Assembly (NCBI GenBank): GCA_003254905.1
Contig: QANU01105365.1
Coordinates: 153,715 to 217,714, forward strand
DNA: 64,000 nucleotides
Source of the DNA: Nissolia schottii
Taxonomy: Eukaryota; Streptophyta; Magnoliopsida; Fabales; Fabaceae
Direction: 5' to 3'
Below, piece after piece: positions 11,252 to 22,500 of the stretch; the first letter of the stretch is position 1; each line of letters starts with the position of its first letter. The position numbers and the translations under genes were made by a program. The notes beneath the pieces were generated by a model that worked only from the letters and a program-made list of their open reading frames with translations, did no database searches and had not been told where the DNA came from.

Positions 11252-12076
11252 CAAGGTTGTTAAACTCGAGAGTTTAAGTAAACTCGTGGAGTCTCAGCAA
11301 ACTCGAATCGTAAACTCGTATGAGTTTACATACGTAAAAAAATATGTTATAAGAAATATAATTAGGAACTAAACTTAATTAAATATTGTATTTATAATTG
11401 AAATTGAATAATGTTAACTTTAAATTAAATTAATGAAAGAAATTCATAAAATACACCTTAATAAATGAGAGGAAGAGTAGGAGTAGATAAATATACCTCA
11501 ATTATGATAAATATATGAAATTAACTAAATAAACTCAATATATATCATCTAATATAAACAAAGTTAGGAAGAGTAGATTAGGGAGTAATTTAATCTGATT
11601 TGAATCTGATTTGTTAGACAAATCATGAGAGAATAAATTAGTTGAGATTAAATAGGAAGGGAGGATTATTAGGAGGGATGGACTAGGAGGACCAAGGGAT
11701 CCTTTAATTCCCAGATTATTGTTCTATTTTCATTTATTATTTTCGCAGCCTTTTGGCAATTCTGTTTTCGTTCTGCAAAGAAGTTCCCCATTTGAATTTC
11801 TGCCATTATCAATAAAACACCAGCAATTTCAGCAAGCAATTTTCAATTGATACTAGTTCTTACAGTATCTAACAAAGTTACAAAATTTGTACATTTTGAG
11901 ATAAACTCGTAAACTCGTAGGTAGAGTTTAACTCGTAAACTCGCTAGTAGAATCGAGAGTTTACTTAAACTCGTACGAGTTTACCAAAAAAGAGTTTACA
12001 TAAGTGTTAACTCGTTTTGTGTAGTAAACCAGTACTCGTAAGAGTTTACGAGTTAACTCGAGAGTTTAACAACCAT
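11252..12076. mobile_element. Mutator-type MITE, copy 2
   Basis: 825 bp with termini CAAGGTTGTTAAACTCGAGA and, reversed, ATGGTTGTTAAACTCGAGAG, in a near-perfect inverted repeat. The 9-bp flanks are catgccaac (11243-11251) and gatgccaac (12077-12085), 8 of 9 matching. It shares termini and interior with copy 1 at 6235-6772. The extra length is mostly a secondary insertion (11567-11880). No coding capacity. Confidence 0.85.
11567..11880. mobile_element. Secondary insertion inside MITE copy 2 (solo-LTR-like)
   Basis: About 304 bp absent from MITE copy 1 and bracketed by a perfect 10-bp direct repeat, aacaaagtta (11557-11566 and 11871-11880). The interior starts ggaagagtagattag and ends cttacagtatct, and holds a central segment with polyadenylation-like and pyrimidine-rich signals. 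It looks like a short LTR or other non-coding transposon. Class uncertain. Confidence 0.6.
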
Positions 12077-12526
12077 GATGCCAACCATATATACTGTACT
12101 GATAAATGTCAGACATCAAATATGCAGCTTTACTTGATTTGTAACTTTCTATTTGGGTTCAATTTTTTAATGTGTAACTTAACCCACCACATATTCCAAT
12201 TATGCAACTAAATTGAAGAAAAAAAATGGCGGGAGTATTCTCGCTATTAGTACACAGAGGGTGAAAACTCTCAATTATTAATATAGGAGATAAATTATAA
12301 ATATGAGACAAATTACTAGGTATTGCTGCTACCCAAAATGAAATGGAAATGGTCGCTCCTTTTAAATATATTCCATCACTTACATTTTACTGATCTTTGC
12401 ATTTGTTCAAAACTATGTAGGCTTGCACTCTACTGGTTTAAAGCCGAAGCAATATCTCCTGAAGCAAAATTGGCAATGGTCATATCGAAGCAACGGAAAA
12501 TAGAAGAAAAAGCAAAAGCAACAACC

Positions 12527-14008
12527 ATGAAAGAGGATATCATCAGTAGCCTACCAGACTCCGTGCTCTGCCACATCCTCTCATTTCTTCCAACAAGAAG
12601 TTCCATGGCCACAAGCATCCTATCTCGCAGGTGGCGCCACCTTTGGAAGGATCTCCAAGTCTTCGACATTGCTGATAAACCCTTTTACGTATGTGGGCAT
12701 TTTGTAGCTTTCATTAAAGGGGTTCTAGCCCAACTTAGGGTTCGCCCTATTCAAAAGTTTCGCCTCTCGTGTGTGGTTCAGATAACTAGACATGATACAG
12801 TCACAGCATGGATCCGCACTGCCATTGGGCCCCACCTCCAAGAGCTAGATCTTTTTCTGTCTGTTAGTGATAAATGTGATGGATTCTACTTGCCTCGTGT
12901 CATTTCCACTTGCGCGTCCCTTGTGTCCCTCACTTTGAAGGGTTCAATTTTGTGGTATAATCCCCCATCTGTTCATTTGCCATCCCTCAAGAACCTAGAG
13001 TTGGATATACATTATGTTGAGCCCATTGACAAGCTGTTATCTGGCTGCCCAATTCTTGAAACTCTTAAGATCGCTTTTCATGCGGGTTATCGTATGGCAA
13101 TTCACATGCCTCACTCTTTGAAGAGTTTAACCTTTGAAGTGGACTATGATGACGAAGATGATATTTTGGATCTTAAGATAGACACTCCATCTCTTGAATA
13201 CCTACATATCAAGCTTCGACCAAAGTTCTTAATTTATTTTGTTAGTAATTTTCCCAATATGATGGAAGCACATCTTGATATTTTTCCGTATGATACGCAT
13301 GTTGGTTGGATACCTAAGCTTTTGAAGGCACTCTGCAGAACAAAATTGTTGGCGTTGACGAATAGAATCATCGAGGTAATATGCATATCAAGATCTCAAT
13401 TCCCTTCAACAAACTGTTTGATGTTATTTGTCTAATTTGTGATAAATTTACAATTTTAGTATATGTTATATTTAATAACGTGTTATCTTTTACACACAGT
13501 GCCTGCTTCGTGCTCCTGCACTACACTTTCCCGAGTTTTGCTGTCTAGTTCATCTACGACTTGATTTTCAATGTTTCAACTCTAGCTTCCTAATACACTT
13601 TCTTAGTAATTGTGATATGCTTCGAGTTCTCATAATTAATAACTGGAACTACAAGGTACTAGTACTTTTTATGTTCAAACTTTTTGTCTACCGGTTATCT
13701 GTCTGCATGTTTTGAGAAATTGTGTTTCTTGTTGCTAGGGAGAGCACAGTGAGTCTAGCAGTTGGACACTGCCAACTAGTGTTCCTAATTGTGTTAAATC
13801 ACAGTTGAAGAATTTTGAATTTGAAGGATATCATGACACTGCTGATGAACATGCATTTACTGCATTTCTTTTACAAAGAGGGCTTGTTTTGGAGACAATG
13901 ACAATTCACTCTACTGTTTGGTTTCGTCTAGCGAAAAAATATCGTATCCTCAAGGAATTATCTACAATACCGAGGGGCTCAATCACATGCCAACTTAAAT
14001 TTGATTGA
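12527..14008 (+). CDS. F-box/FBD/LRR-repeat protein
   Basis: Three exons, all joining in phase 0: 12527-13375, 13500-13655, 13739-14008; 424 residues. The F-box is near the N-terminus (IISSLPDSVLCHILSFLPTR, then SILSRRWRHLW). Leucine-rich stretches follow (LPSLKNLELDI, LLSGCPILETLKI, TPSLEYLHIKL) and exon 3 carries the FBD-like tail (LKNFEFEGYHDTADEHAFTA, LVLETMTIHS). Family role: substrate-recruiting subunit of an SCF (Skp1-Cullin-F-box) ubiquitin ligase; the target is unknown. I chose the ATG at 12527 because it is nearest the F-box with A at -3; an in-frame ATG at 12476 would add 17 residues. The frame is intact, unlike the F-box fragments at 1.1, 16.9, 17.5 and 18.3 kb, so this is the likely functional copy. 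Confidence 0.85.
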
Positions 14009-15009
14009 CTGGTTTGTATTCACTTATGGTTTAGACTCATAATCTCTGCTCTCTATGGCTGACTGTGTCAAAGCTATATTGATTTTTATGGGACTAAATG
14101 TTTTCTTTATGGTGTGCCTGAAAGAAATATAAATTATGGAAATTTGAATCTATGGTCAAGTTTATGTATCAGTGTCAGTCCTGAATTCCTCAAATATTTG
14201 AAGTTTTTCGTTACTTGAATAAATTATAAGTTGTCTGCTATAATGCCTCTAGGCTTGGAGAAATAGGCTCTTCAACTTAGTGTCGGTGGTTAGATTTGGT
14301 AGTTCAGAACTGTATATTTCCTTCCTCTAATTCATCCTTCAGAACTTTATAACGTTCCAAAAATTTCACCATTTTAATACTTAGAATGTGAATTAACTCA
14401 GAATAAATCTTAGTGGAGTGGGTTGATGGCAACTCTACACATTTTGGTCATAGCCAATCTTTGACTCCGCACAAAACAAATGGGCTCCATTTAAGATTGT
14501 ACTCGGTTGTCGCTGCGTTGAAATAGCATCTTGTGTTTATGAATTGCAGATACTAAAGGTAGCCTACGGTTATGTTATCCGTTTCATACTATTGTACTAT
14601 GACATATCCTATATATTGTATAATCTTGTTTACTTTTAAAGTTAGATTACTTTGTGCTGCATAAAAGATGTAAATATTAGTCAAGGTGAAATGCCACGAT
14701 ATGCAAAAAAATGAAAATGAATTTCTAATGATGGATTGAATCTAGGTAAGGTAACTTTTTTATGGTAGAATCATGTAACACATAATATTGCAGACTAGAT
14801 TTTGTATATGCCAATTCTGGTTCTCTCTCTCTCTCTCTCTCTTGTGTATTGTGGAGGGCCAAAAGGGCCCAATTCTGGTTCTTTAACCTTCACTATTGAA
14901 GATAAAAGTCATGGATTTGAGGAACTTTCACAATTTGTTTTGGAGGAGCTTTTGATTTAATGGGAAGGTCTTAAGAGTTAAGACTCTTGTCGTTTGTGCG
15001 TGTTTTATA
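14009..15009. other. 3' flank of the F-box gene
   Basis: No gene seen. The first 130 bp (through the gttttctttatggtgtgcctgaaag stretch near 14130) recur at 17690-17810 and 18295-18445. The 14555-14820 part is similar to 29340-29560. This flank is therefore a repeatedly duplicated F-box 3' region. Confidence 0.6.
14822..14842. repeat. (CT)n microsatellite
   Basis: About ten CT dinucleotides in the 3' flank of the F-box gene. Confidence 0.9.
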
Positions 15010-15245
15010 ATCCATGATTACAGAGATTTGCTGTCATTTCTGCCCATATGCTTTCAACTTCATTGGATATATGTTATTGGGATCTAAACGTATGTGTATT
15101 TTGCTTTTCATGAGTTTTTTGTATGATATGAAAGTTTTTTCTGATGTGTTAGCCAATCGAAATAGTTCTTCCCTAATTGGTTTTGAAATGGTTCACGGTG
15201 TATTGATTAGAAACAGATGAATGCCATTGAATCTTTGTCCTCCTT
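15010..15245 (-). pseudogene. Relic of a 2OG-oxygenase-like last exon
   Basis: The stretch around 15145-15225 matches, base for base over short runs, the last exon of the 2OG-oxygenase-like gene at 34.7 kb (plus strand: aaatagttcttccc... here and at 34816). It also matches the relic at 33.5-33.8 kb. The flank (gcccatatgctttcaacttcatt) is likewise shared with 33530. On the minus strand a short DSMAF box survives but the frame is broken. It is a decayed copy of the oxygenase tail beside F-box sequence. Confidence 0.6.
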
Positions 15246-15258
15246 TTCTCCTTTATAG

Positions 15259-15378
15259 ATTCATCATTTTGTTGCTAAGCAATACCAATTTCCTACATTG
15301 ATGTATGATACTAAGAAAAAGATTCTTACACATACTCTACGCATACTCAAAGCACCTGAGAGGTTGATATACCAAATG
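15259..15378 (+). other. Orphan exon-like block A
   Basis: 120 bp open in one frame (40 codons, IHHFVAKQYQFPTLMYDTKK...) between a good acceptor (ctcctttatag) and donor (atg|gtaaatg). Composition looks coding and phases are 0/0. It is phase-compatible with block B at 19304-19408, 3.9 kb downstream. I do not recognise the family. It could be two 3' exons of a gene whose 5' part is lost, or exons of an unannotated gene overlapping the F-box debris. Confidence 0.35.
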
Positions 15379-15518
15379 GTAAATGAAGTTTTCTGAACTT
15401 CAATTCAAAAATGATTTGTAAATTGATGGGAGTAGTGAGTAGTTTAGATGTTTTTCTCCTTTATTCATATTAATTCTAGACTATTTCTTAAGTTACTTTT
15501 ATCTTTTTTTATTAACTA

Positions 15519-15540
15519 TATATATATATATATATATATA
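15519..15540. repeat. (TA)n microsatellite
   Basis: About eleven TA dinucleotides. Confidence 0.9.
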
Positions 15541-15676
15541 TTCTTAACTGCCATTTTTATCTTTGGCTATTGCTACGACTAAAAGGTTGGTATCACTAAA
15601 TATTTGGTATCTGAGGAGCTCTTCTTCGAACAACACTGCTCTTTACAACTCGCTCTATTTGATCCTTACTTTTTTT

Positions 15677-15953
15677 ATTAAGCTAAATACTCAACTTGGT
15701 TTCTAGAAAATTTTTCTATGTCCAGTTTGGTTTCTGAAAAAAATTAAAGAATCAACTTAGTTTCTGAAATTTCATTTGGCACTTTGTCCCTTAATTTAAT
15801 TTTTTGAGGGACTAACGTGGACAACAGAAATTTATTTTAAGAACTAAGTTAGCATTAGAAAAATTTTATAGGGAATAAGTTGGCATTTTAAGTTTTTTAG
15901 GGATCATGTTGGGCATCAAGACATTTTTTAAGGACCAACTTAGATATTAACTA
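15677..15953. mobile_element. Foldback MITE, about 277 bp
   Basis: Loose terminal inverted repeats (AAGCTAAATACTCAACTTGG at the left; AGTTAATATCTAAGTTGGTC when the right end is reversed). The interior is imperfectly palindromic with repeated ttggtttct and aaggaccaa boxes. The flanks share acttttttt (15668-15676 and 15954-15962), a possible 9-bp duplication that low complexity makes less certain. The architecture resembles the cleaner element at 43371-43656. Confidence 0.5.
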
Positions 15954-16902
15954 ACTTTTTTTTGTGCTTATTTGATCATCACTTCAAAGTTATCTTTACC
16001 TCTATATAAAGCTATTTCAAGGTTTTAATTATTTTTGGTCACATTTCTAAACTTTCAAATCTACTCTAAAGACGTCTATAAAAAAATTTACCTTAAACAC
16101 ACATTCTCATGCTTACCTCTCCCATCAACAATTTAATTATTTTAATTCTCCACGAATTGCAATTATGTGAAAATGTCTATGAATAATTTCTAGCGTTGGT
16201 ACCTGAAGGGTACCACTCCTTCTAATACAAATAAATTCCATATAAAATGAATTATAATTTTAGTCATTATATAGAAAGGATTTATACATTTGTTTTTCTT
16301 TTCAAAATAATGCATCTTCCCTAGCAGATACATTAATTGATTGTTTGGCCCGTTAAAAAGTAGTTAAAAGAACACCTACGTGAACGTTAACAAAGTGATA
16401 TCTCACCATTAAATTAATCTATTTTATTTTCAAATCATTTGTCTGCCTCAAAATGACGTTAGAATTTTTTTGTAGGCTTGAATTATAAAGTGAGAATAAA
16501 CCTCAAAAGCCTTTTTGTTGTGTCATAACTTGTTAATGTCTCTGCACAAATTCCATCTTGTTGGGCTTGGGCTACATGAGGTTAACAAATAATGTGAAAA
16601 TAAGGCAAGTTTAATCCACTAAATAATCTCCATTACGGACCTTAACCAATAAAATAACCCACCTTACTTTGAAATTTGACATAACAATTTGAGCGAAACA
16701 TTTTTTAAGGTTACCAATTTGATTGACCTCAATTCAGCCAAAGTTTTTGTTAGGACAAGTATATTTAGTCAAACTTCAAATTGAATCTCTAGAACCTTAA
16801 TTTACATTATTTCCACACACATTACCAACAAAGCACAACATAATTAATAGATGACTATATTTCTTAAACATTTGGGTATACCCTTCGGCAGGAACAACTA
16901 CC
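15954..16902. other. Noncoding spacer
   Basis: AT-rich; no gene or element boundary that I can support. Confidence 0.45.
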
Positions 16903-17640
16903 ATGGCTATGCTTCCTGATCCTCTGCTATGCCACATCTTCTCATTCCTCCCCACCAAAACCTCCCTCGCCACCAGCTTTCTCTCTCAGGTGGCGGCGTC
17001 CATGTTGGCGAGTTGGACGCGTAAAGGGGATGAACGAAGACGGTTTCTGTTTTTGTTTTCGTGTCTTGAAATCTAAGGAAGTGAGTGAGTGAGTGAGTGA
17101 CATATAAGAAGCAGTGGCTCTCGTAAAGTGTGGATTAGTGGGAAAAGGTCACAGTAATCCCACAGAGTAAAAAAGCATCTTCCACACGAAGGACACCATT
17201 TCTGGATTGTAGTGGTTAAAAGGTTGTTGTTCCAGTTTGTATTTCTGTTACAACGGTTGCTCTTTCCTCCTCTTCCTCACCTCATATGATTTAATTCACT
17301 CCTTCTTGTTCAAGTAATGATGTGGTGATAATTATTTTGGACAATTATAAAAATGTAAGATTTATTATACACTTCAACATGTGGGGTTTAGTGTGGTTCA
17401 ACTCTGGCAGGTCGCCGCCACCCTTTTTCTCTTCTGGTTTGCCTTCAATCCACATCATGCATCCTTCGTCGAAAGGATTGACCCTTACTGGTAGTATGGT
17501 TTTGGATCTTGAAATTGACACCCCATCCCTTGAGTACCTTTGCATCATCATCATGTGGCAATTTGCACAATGTGGTGGAAGCACACATTGATATTGAGGC
17601 GCAGCACGAGGATACAAAGAGGACGTGCTTTGAAGACAGT
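16903..17640 (+). pseudogene. F-box/LRR pseudogene
   Basis: At 16903 an ATG opens into a clear F-box (MLPDPLLCHIFSFLPTKTSL). It loses frame at the LSxRWR motif (tctcaggtggcggcgtcc), where a one-base change moves the WRR residues into another frame. About 500 bp of unrelated sequence follows. At 17505-17620 a second fragment (DLEIDTPSLEYL) matches LRR sequence of the intact gene (DLKIDTPSLEYL at about 13167-13203). This is an internally deleted, frameshifted copy. Confidence 0.75.
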
Positions 17641-17689
17641 GAGAATTGGTACCCAAAAAGGCCATAAGAAACTATCTAACATGTGCCAG

Positions 17690-17810
17690 CTTCAGTTCGG
17701 CTGACTGATCTGCATTTCCTATGGTATGGACTCTCACCATCCTTATTCTCTATGGTTGATGGGATGGGACTACATGTTTTCTTTGTGGCGTGCTTGAAAA
17801 GTTGTATAGA
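17690..17810 (+). repeat. Duplicated F-box 3' region, copy 2
   Basis: It matches the end and 3' flank of the intact F-box gene (13985-14130), with shared runs such as ctctatggttgatg and tgttttcttt(g/a)tgg(c/t)gtgc. No usable frame. Confidence 0.65.
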
Positions 17811-18294
17811 TAGTGTAAAACTATCTCACAGAAACTAAGTTGTCATTTGGTATGATGCCCTTGAGGAGTAGGCTGTTGTATTTTCCCTCAATTTTCTCTC
17901 TTTATAAAGATGGAGAGAGATTGGATTTTGCATCTCCATTAGTCTCAAATCAACTCACTGAAATCCCCACAGATTAGCACTTGAATTCCCACTAAGAGGT
18001 GATATAGTTGCTGGAAAGTCTTCTAAAGATATGGGCTTACTCTTTCATTTTTTTAAATTAAGTTGCTGCTTTTGCGTTTGTTTCAGCTTGGTTAATTGGT
18101 TTATTTTTGTCCTTTGTAAAGCCTAATATTGATTTGGATATAGATTGGACTATTGATTTGTTCTCCACAAGTGCTTTTGTCACCCTGTTGCTTTCCACTA
18201 TTTCTGGTTGTTGATACAATGGAACGTCACTCATGCTAACATGAAAAATGAAATGGTAAGATAGACGAATAACAAGGTCACATGGCTAATCTAA

Positions 18295-18445
18295 AATATA
18301 TGCCAACTTGAATTTGACGCTGTCTAATCTGCATTCACTTATGGCATGCGCTCTCACCATCTACGTGTTATGTGGCCGACTGTTTCAAAGTCGTCTAGAA
18401 TGGTAGGTGACTACATGTTTTCTTTTGGTGTGCCTTCAAAACAGT
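18295..18445 (+). repeat. Duplicated F-box 3' region, copy 3
   Basis: Similar to 13985-14130 and 17690-17810: atgccaacttgaatttgacg, then catgttttcttttggtgtgcc. It shows that the 3' end of the F-box gene was copied at least twice more in this region. Confidence 0.65.
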
Positions 18446-19303
18446 ATAAATTGAAATAAGTAATTTAAAAATAAAAAAATAGAACACATTGCATGATTGG
18501 AGAATTGGTTGAAATGGATGAATGAAACTTGATCTAAGTTTTATCCTAAAGAAAATGATAAATATAATTTTACCAGGCACTAGTTGATAAGAGAAGGGGA
18601 ACTATCTTATCATTCTGTTATTGATTTCCAAAAACATGAGTTTTAGATATGTTCTGGTCATTCTGTCCTGATTTTCCTTCATAGTCAGTGCCACTGTAGT
18701 ATTTTGTTGGTTATGCACTCAGGCCAACCTAGTCTTTTCATTAAAAAGAAAGCCATTGCGGAAAAAAAATTATCCATCCATGGGAAGCAATTCTATTTCA
18801 AGTCATCAAGTGAATTGTTAGTGTGCTGGTTTGTTTGCCTGGGTTACATATACATAGTTAATGATGGCCAACCTAGAGCTATTTAACTCTTTTCAACGTT
18901 TCCTTGCATTATATATGATTCTTGATCTAAGAGTTGTATAACATCTTTTGGTCTGATTGCACTTCCTTCCATATTAGATTTAAGGTTGGAGTGAGATTAG
19001 GTATGTAAAAAGGAGCATGTTTGGCTTCTCCATGTAACCTAGCTATCTTAAAAGAAACATAGCTGTTACGCAGTGCCCTTTCAACAACAGTTCCTACTAA
19101 TTGTTTAATGTTAATTGTCAATGATAGTTTTTTTTTTTTTTTTTTTTTTTTCCCTTCAGTGGTGGATGTCAAATTGTCAATCAATACATTTAATTTCTTG
19201 CTATAGGACTGTTCTGGCTTTGAGTCGTAGAATTTTTGAAGCTTAAAGATGATTATAACTTGTTCTGGTGATACTTGTACCCTAATCTTTTACATTTCCC
19301 TAG
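18446..19303. other. Noncoding spacer
   Basis: No supported gene. It contains a run of about 20 T near 19132-19151, perhaps a decayed poly-A on the minus strand. Confidence 0.45.
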
Positions 19304-19408
19304 GTCGTAGCCAATGAGAAGTACAGTCATTTGCACTTTCCAGGCAGCATAATTGGAACTATTAAGTGGGGAGAGGTGGTGGAGGCAGGGGAAGACACGA
19401 TGGTATAA
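19304..19408 (+). other. Orphan exon-like block B (terminal)
   Basis: After an acceptor (tttccctag) the frame reads VVANEKYSHLHFPGSIIGTI...EDTMV and stops at TAA, 35 codons including the stop. It is phase-compatible with block A (15259-15378). Composition is protein-like but I do not recognise the family. It lies 115 bp outside the receptor-gene duplication unit. Confidence 0.35.
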
Positions 19409-19523
19409 GGGATCGATGCTGTGAAGCTATCCGCTGCTGATACCATATAAGTAAGATGGATGAATTTATGTACTTATTCATTGAATAATTACAGTGCATT
19501 TATACACAATGTTGTTCTCAACT

Positions 19524-22500
19524 AACACAATACTTGCGGCTGTATCTGATAAGAGTAGATAACAAATTTACAAATTTAAATTACAAACAAAGCTAAGGCT
19601 AATTGACTCCTTCACATGGCTGAGATGGTGTTATAAAAGTTATGCTTTGGGACGAAGGCAATAAGCGGAAGAATATGGCTCTCTTCGTTTAACGCGCTAT
19701 TTCATTGACCACGATATAACTTCAGAGAAGGCGTCTCATCTTTATGGAAACAAAGAAGTAAAGGTCATCGACAAATTTAAAATAAGCTTGCTGCCATCTC
19801 CTGATGAAGAAAAGGGTGCCACAGACACAACAGAAAGCAGAAACAAATCCAACACCCATGCCAATTTCGAACCAAGATGTAAAATCACCATCTTTGTCTT
19901 CCATCGATTCTAAGAAAACAGGTTTCTCTTCATGTCTGCAATTTATTGGAAGCGGTGCTCCACAAAGCTGCGGGTTTCCCATATAACTATATGCATCAAA
20001 ACTCTGAAGTTGGGTGCCCACTGGAATTCTTCCATTGAATTGATTGTATGATAGGTTCAAGAAACTCAGGAATGACAACCTTGACATGCCTTGAGGAATT
20101 TCACCCGAAAATAAGTTTCTTGAAAGGTCTAGTGATTCCAAAAACTTCATATACTGAATTTCACTTGGTATCTTCCCCATCAAATGATTATGCGACAAGT
20201 TTAGTGACTGCAAAGCTACGAGACCAAATAGTTCCGGAGCGATTGATCCTGAAAGGTCATTGCTCGAGAAGTCAATAATGCGCACAAACTTCAGAGAAGG
20301 CCAGTAGTTCAATTCTTTTCCTTTAACAAACAATGGTAGATCCTCCAGATTGGATCTTACTGAAATTGGAGCCGCATCCCACTTGTGAAAGTAAGAGTTG
20401 AACAAGGCTTTGTCAACAGTATATGTAACCATTGCCGTGATGTTATATAAGCACTTTGGTATTGGTCCCCGAAGCCTGTTATCTGCAAGGTCTAGCACAA
20501 GAAGATTAGAGAGTTGACATATTTGTAGCGGAATCATGCCATTCAATTTATTTGATCGCAGTAGGATGGCCATGCTCAACTGCGAGAACCAAACTGGTAT
20601 GCTTCCGGTAAATTCATTGAACCCCAAATCAAGGTACCACAAGCTCTTGCAACCCTTGAGTGAAATAGGTACACTTCCAAACAAATTATTGTTACGAACA
20701 CGGAAGGTCTGAAGTTTGACCAATGAGCCTATCGAATTTGGGATTTTGCCAGTTAGATTATTGCTCCCCATGTTCACATGTAGCAAAGATTGCCAATTGG
20801 TCCAACATTCAGTTAGCTCTCCGGATAAAAGATTGTATGACATGTCTAAAACTGACAAGTGGTGTTCCCTTGTCAAGCTTTGACACAGGAGAGGGAAGAG
20901 AGGCCCTGAGAAACTGTTGTTGGCTATGTTAAAGAAGACCACCTTAGGAGACAAGCGGGGTAATCCGCCGACAAAGTTATTCCACTTCAAATCAATCATT
21001 GTGTTGTTAATCATGGCAGAAGAGATGTCGCCGCTGATTGTATTGTTGGATAGAAGGAGACGGTCAATTTGTGTTGCAAAATCCCAGAAATCGTCATTGA
21101 CACTGAACGCAAGCCCTGAACTTGATAGGTCCAAATATGAGAGAGATCTCTGTGAATACAGCCATGAAGGAAACTCAGGACCAATCTTACAATGGCTTAA
21201 ACTAATCTTTTCGAGCTGGAACAGGGGATCCCAGCGGGAGCCCAAATCAAAGGTGAAATCAGACGAGTCGAGGCTCAATGACTTCAAGTTGGAAAGTTTC
21301 GCGAAACTCTGCTCAGAAAGGATGCCCGATAAGGAGTTATACCCCATGGATAAAACCTCCAATTTGGACAGCATTTCGATCTCGCTTGGAAGACTGCCGC
21401 TCAAGTTATTGAAGCTAACATCTAAGGATATCAACGATGATAGATTTCCAATTGTTGCAGGAATGGGACCAAACAAGGAATTGTTAGAAAGATCAAGCTG
21501 CTCTAAATGTTTGAATTTTCCCATCCACTCCGGAATGGGTCCTTTCAGCAGATTGTTCCTCAAGATCAGCGAGTTCAAATGCCCGAGTTTTAGCATTGCT
21601 GCGGGCATTTGGCCTCGCAGATTGTTGGAGCTAAGGTCCAAATAGGAAATGCTCCTGCTGATGTCAAACGGCCATTCAGGCATCTCAGAGTTGAAAGAGT
21701 TGTTGGAAACATCAAGCACTGCAAGGGAAGTAAAATTGACATACCCAAGAGAAGTAGTGTTCTTGTTGTTGCCATTGAGGGAACAACCACTCAGCCGCAG
21801 TTCCACGAGCGACGGGAGCCTAAGCATTTGCTGAAGCCAGAGAGTCTGGTTGCTGAGAGATATTCCGCTCAGGTTCAGATACTTGAGAGATGGAAGACGC
21901 GAGACCCATTCGAGATCCTCCATGCGGAGATTGTAGTTCATTGATAAGTCCAGATATACAAGAGCGGTGGACGAATTTGGAGAGGCGTCATTGACAGGTG
22001 GGAAATATATGGCCTCAAAATCATTCGAGCTCAGATCCAACAAGGTCAGGAATTCGAGTTGGAGAGCAGAAGAGACGTTGACTTCACCCTCTAAACATGG
22101 GATATTCATGTCACCAGGTGGACAATGGAGGTCTAGCTTTGTAACTCTTCCAGTGATGTTGTCACACTGAACCCCCGTCCAGTTGCAGCAATCTTCTTCC
22201 ACAGACCAAGATGAGAGCCTCTTGTACGGGTCTTTAATTCTTTGCTTGAATACTGAAAGTTCATATTGATCTTTTCCATTGCAACCAACATTCAAGTTTC
22301 CGTGGACCATCCATAAATTGAGCATGGTTGCATGTAGAAACCACAACAAAATAATTGCCATTTGTGGAGCAAGGAAATCAAGATCGCAAATGAATTGGAA
22401 TGTAAGTGCTTGCTTGCTGATATTCAGTGTGCTAGATCCAAATGTTGTTACAATTCAGCATATTAAACTTGGTGGCTTCTTTCCAATTCTTTCGTACTGA

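Noticed and set aside
20917-21645. 242-codon open frame antisense to receptor gene 1 (and its twin at 25773-26501)
   Set aside because: It is the shadow of the repetitive LRR coding strand, has no homology signal and recurs only because the gene is duplicated.
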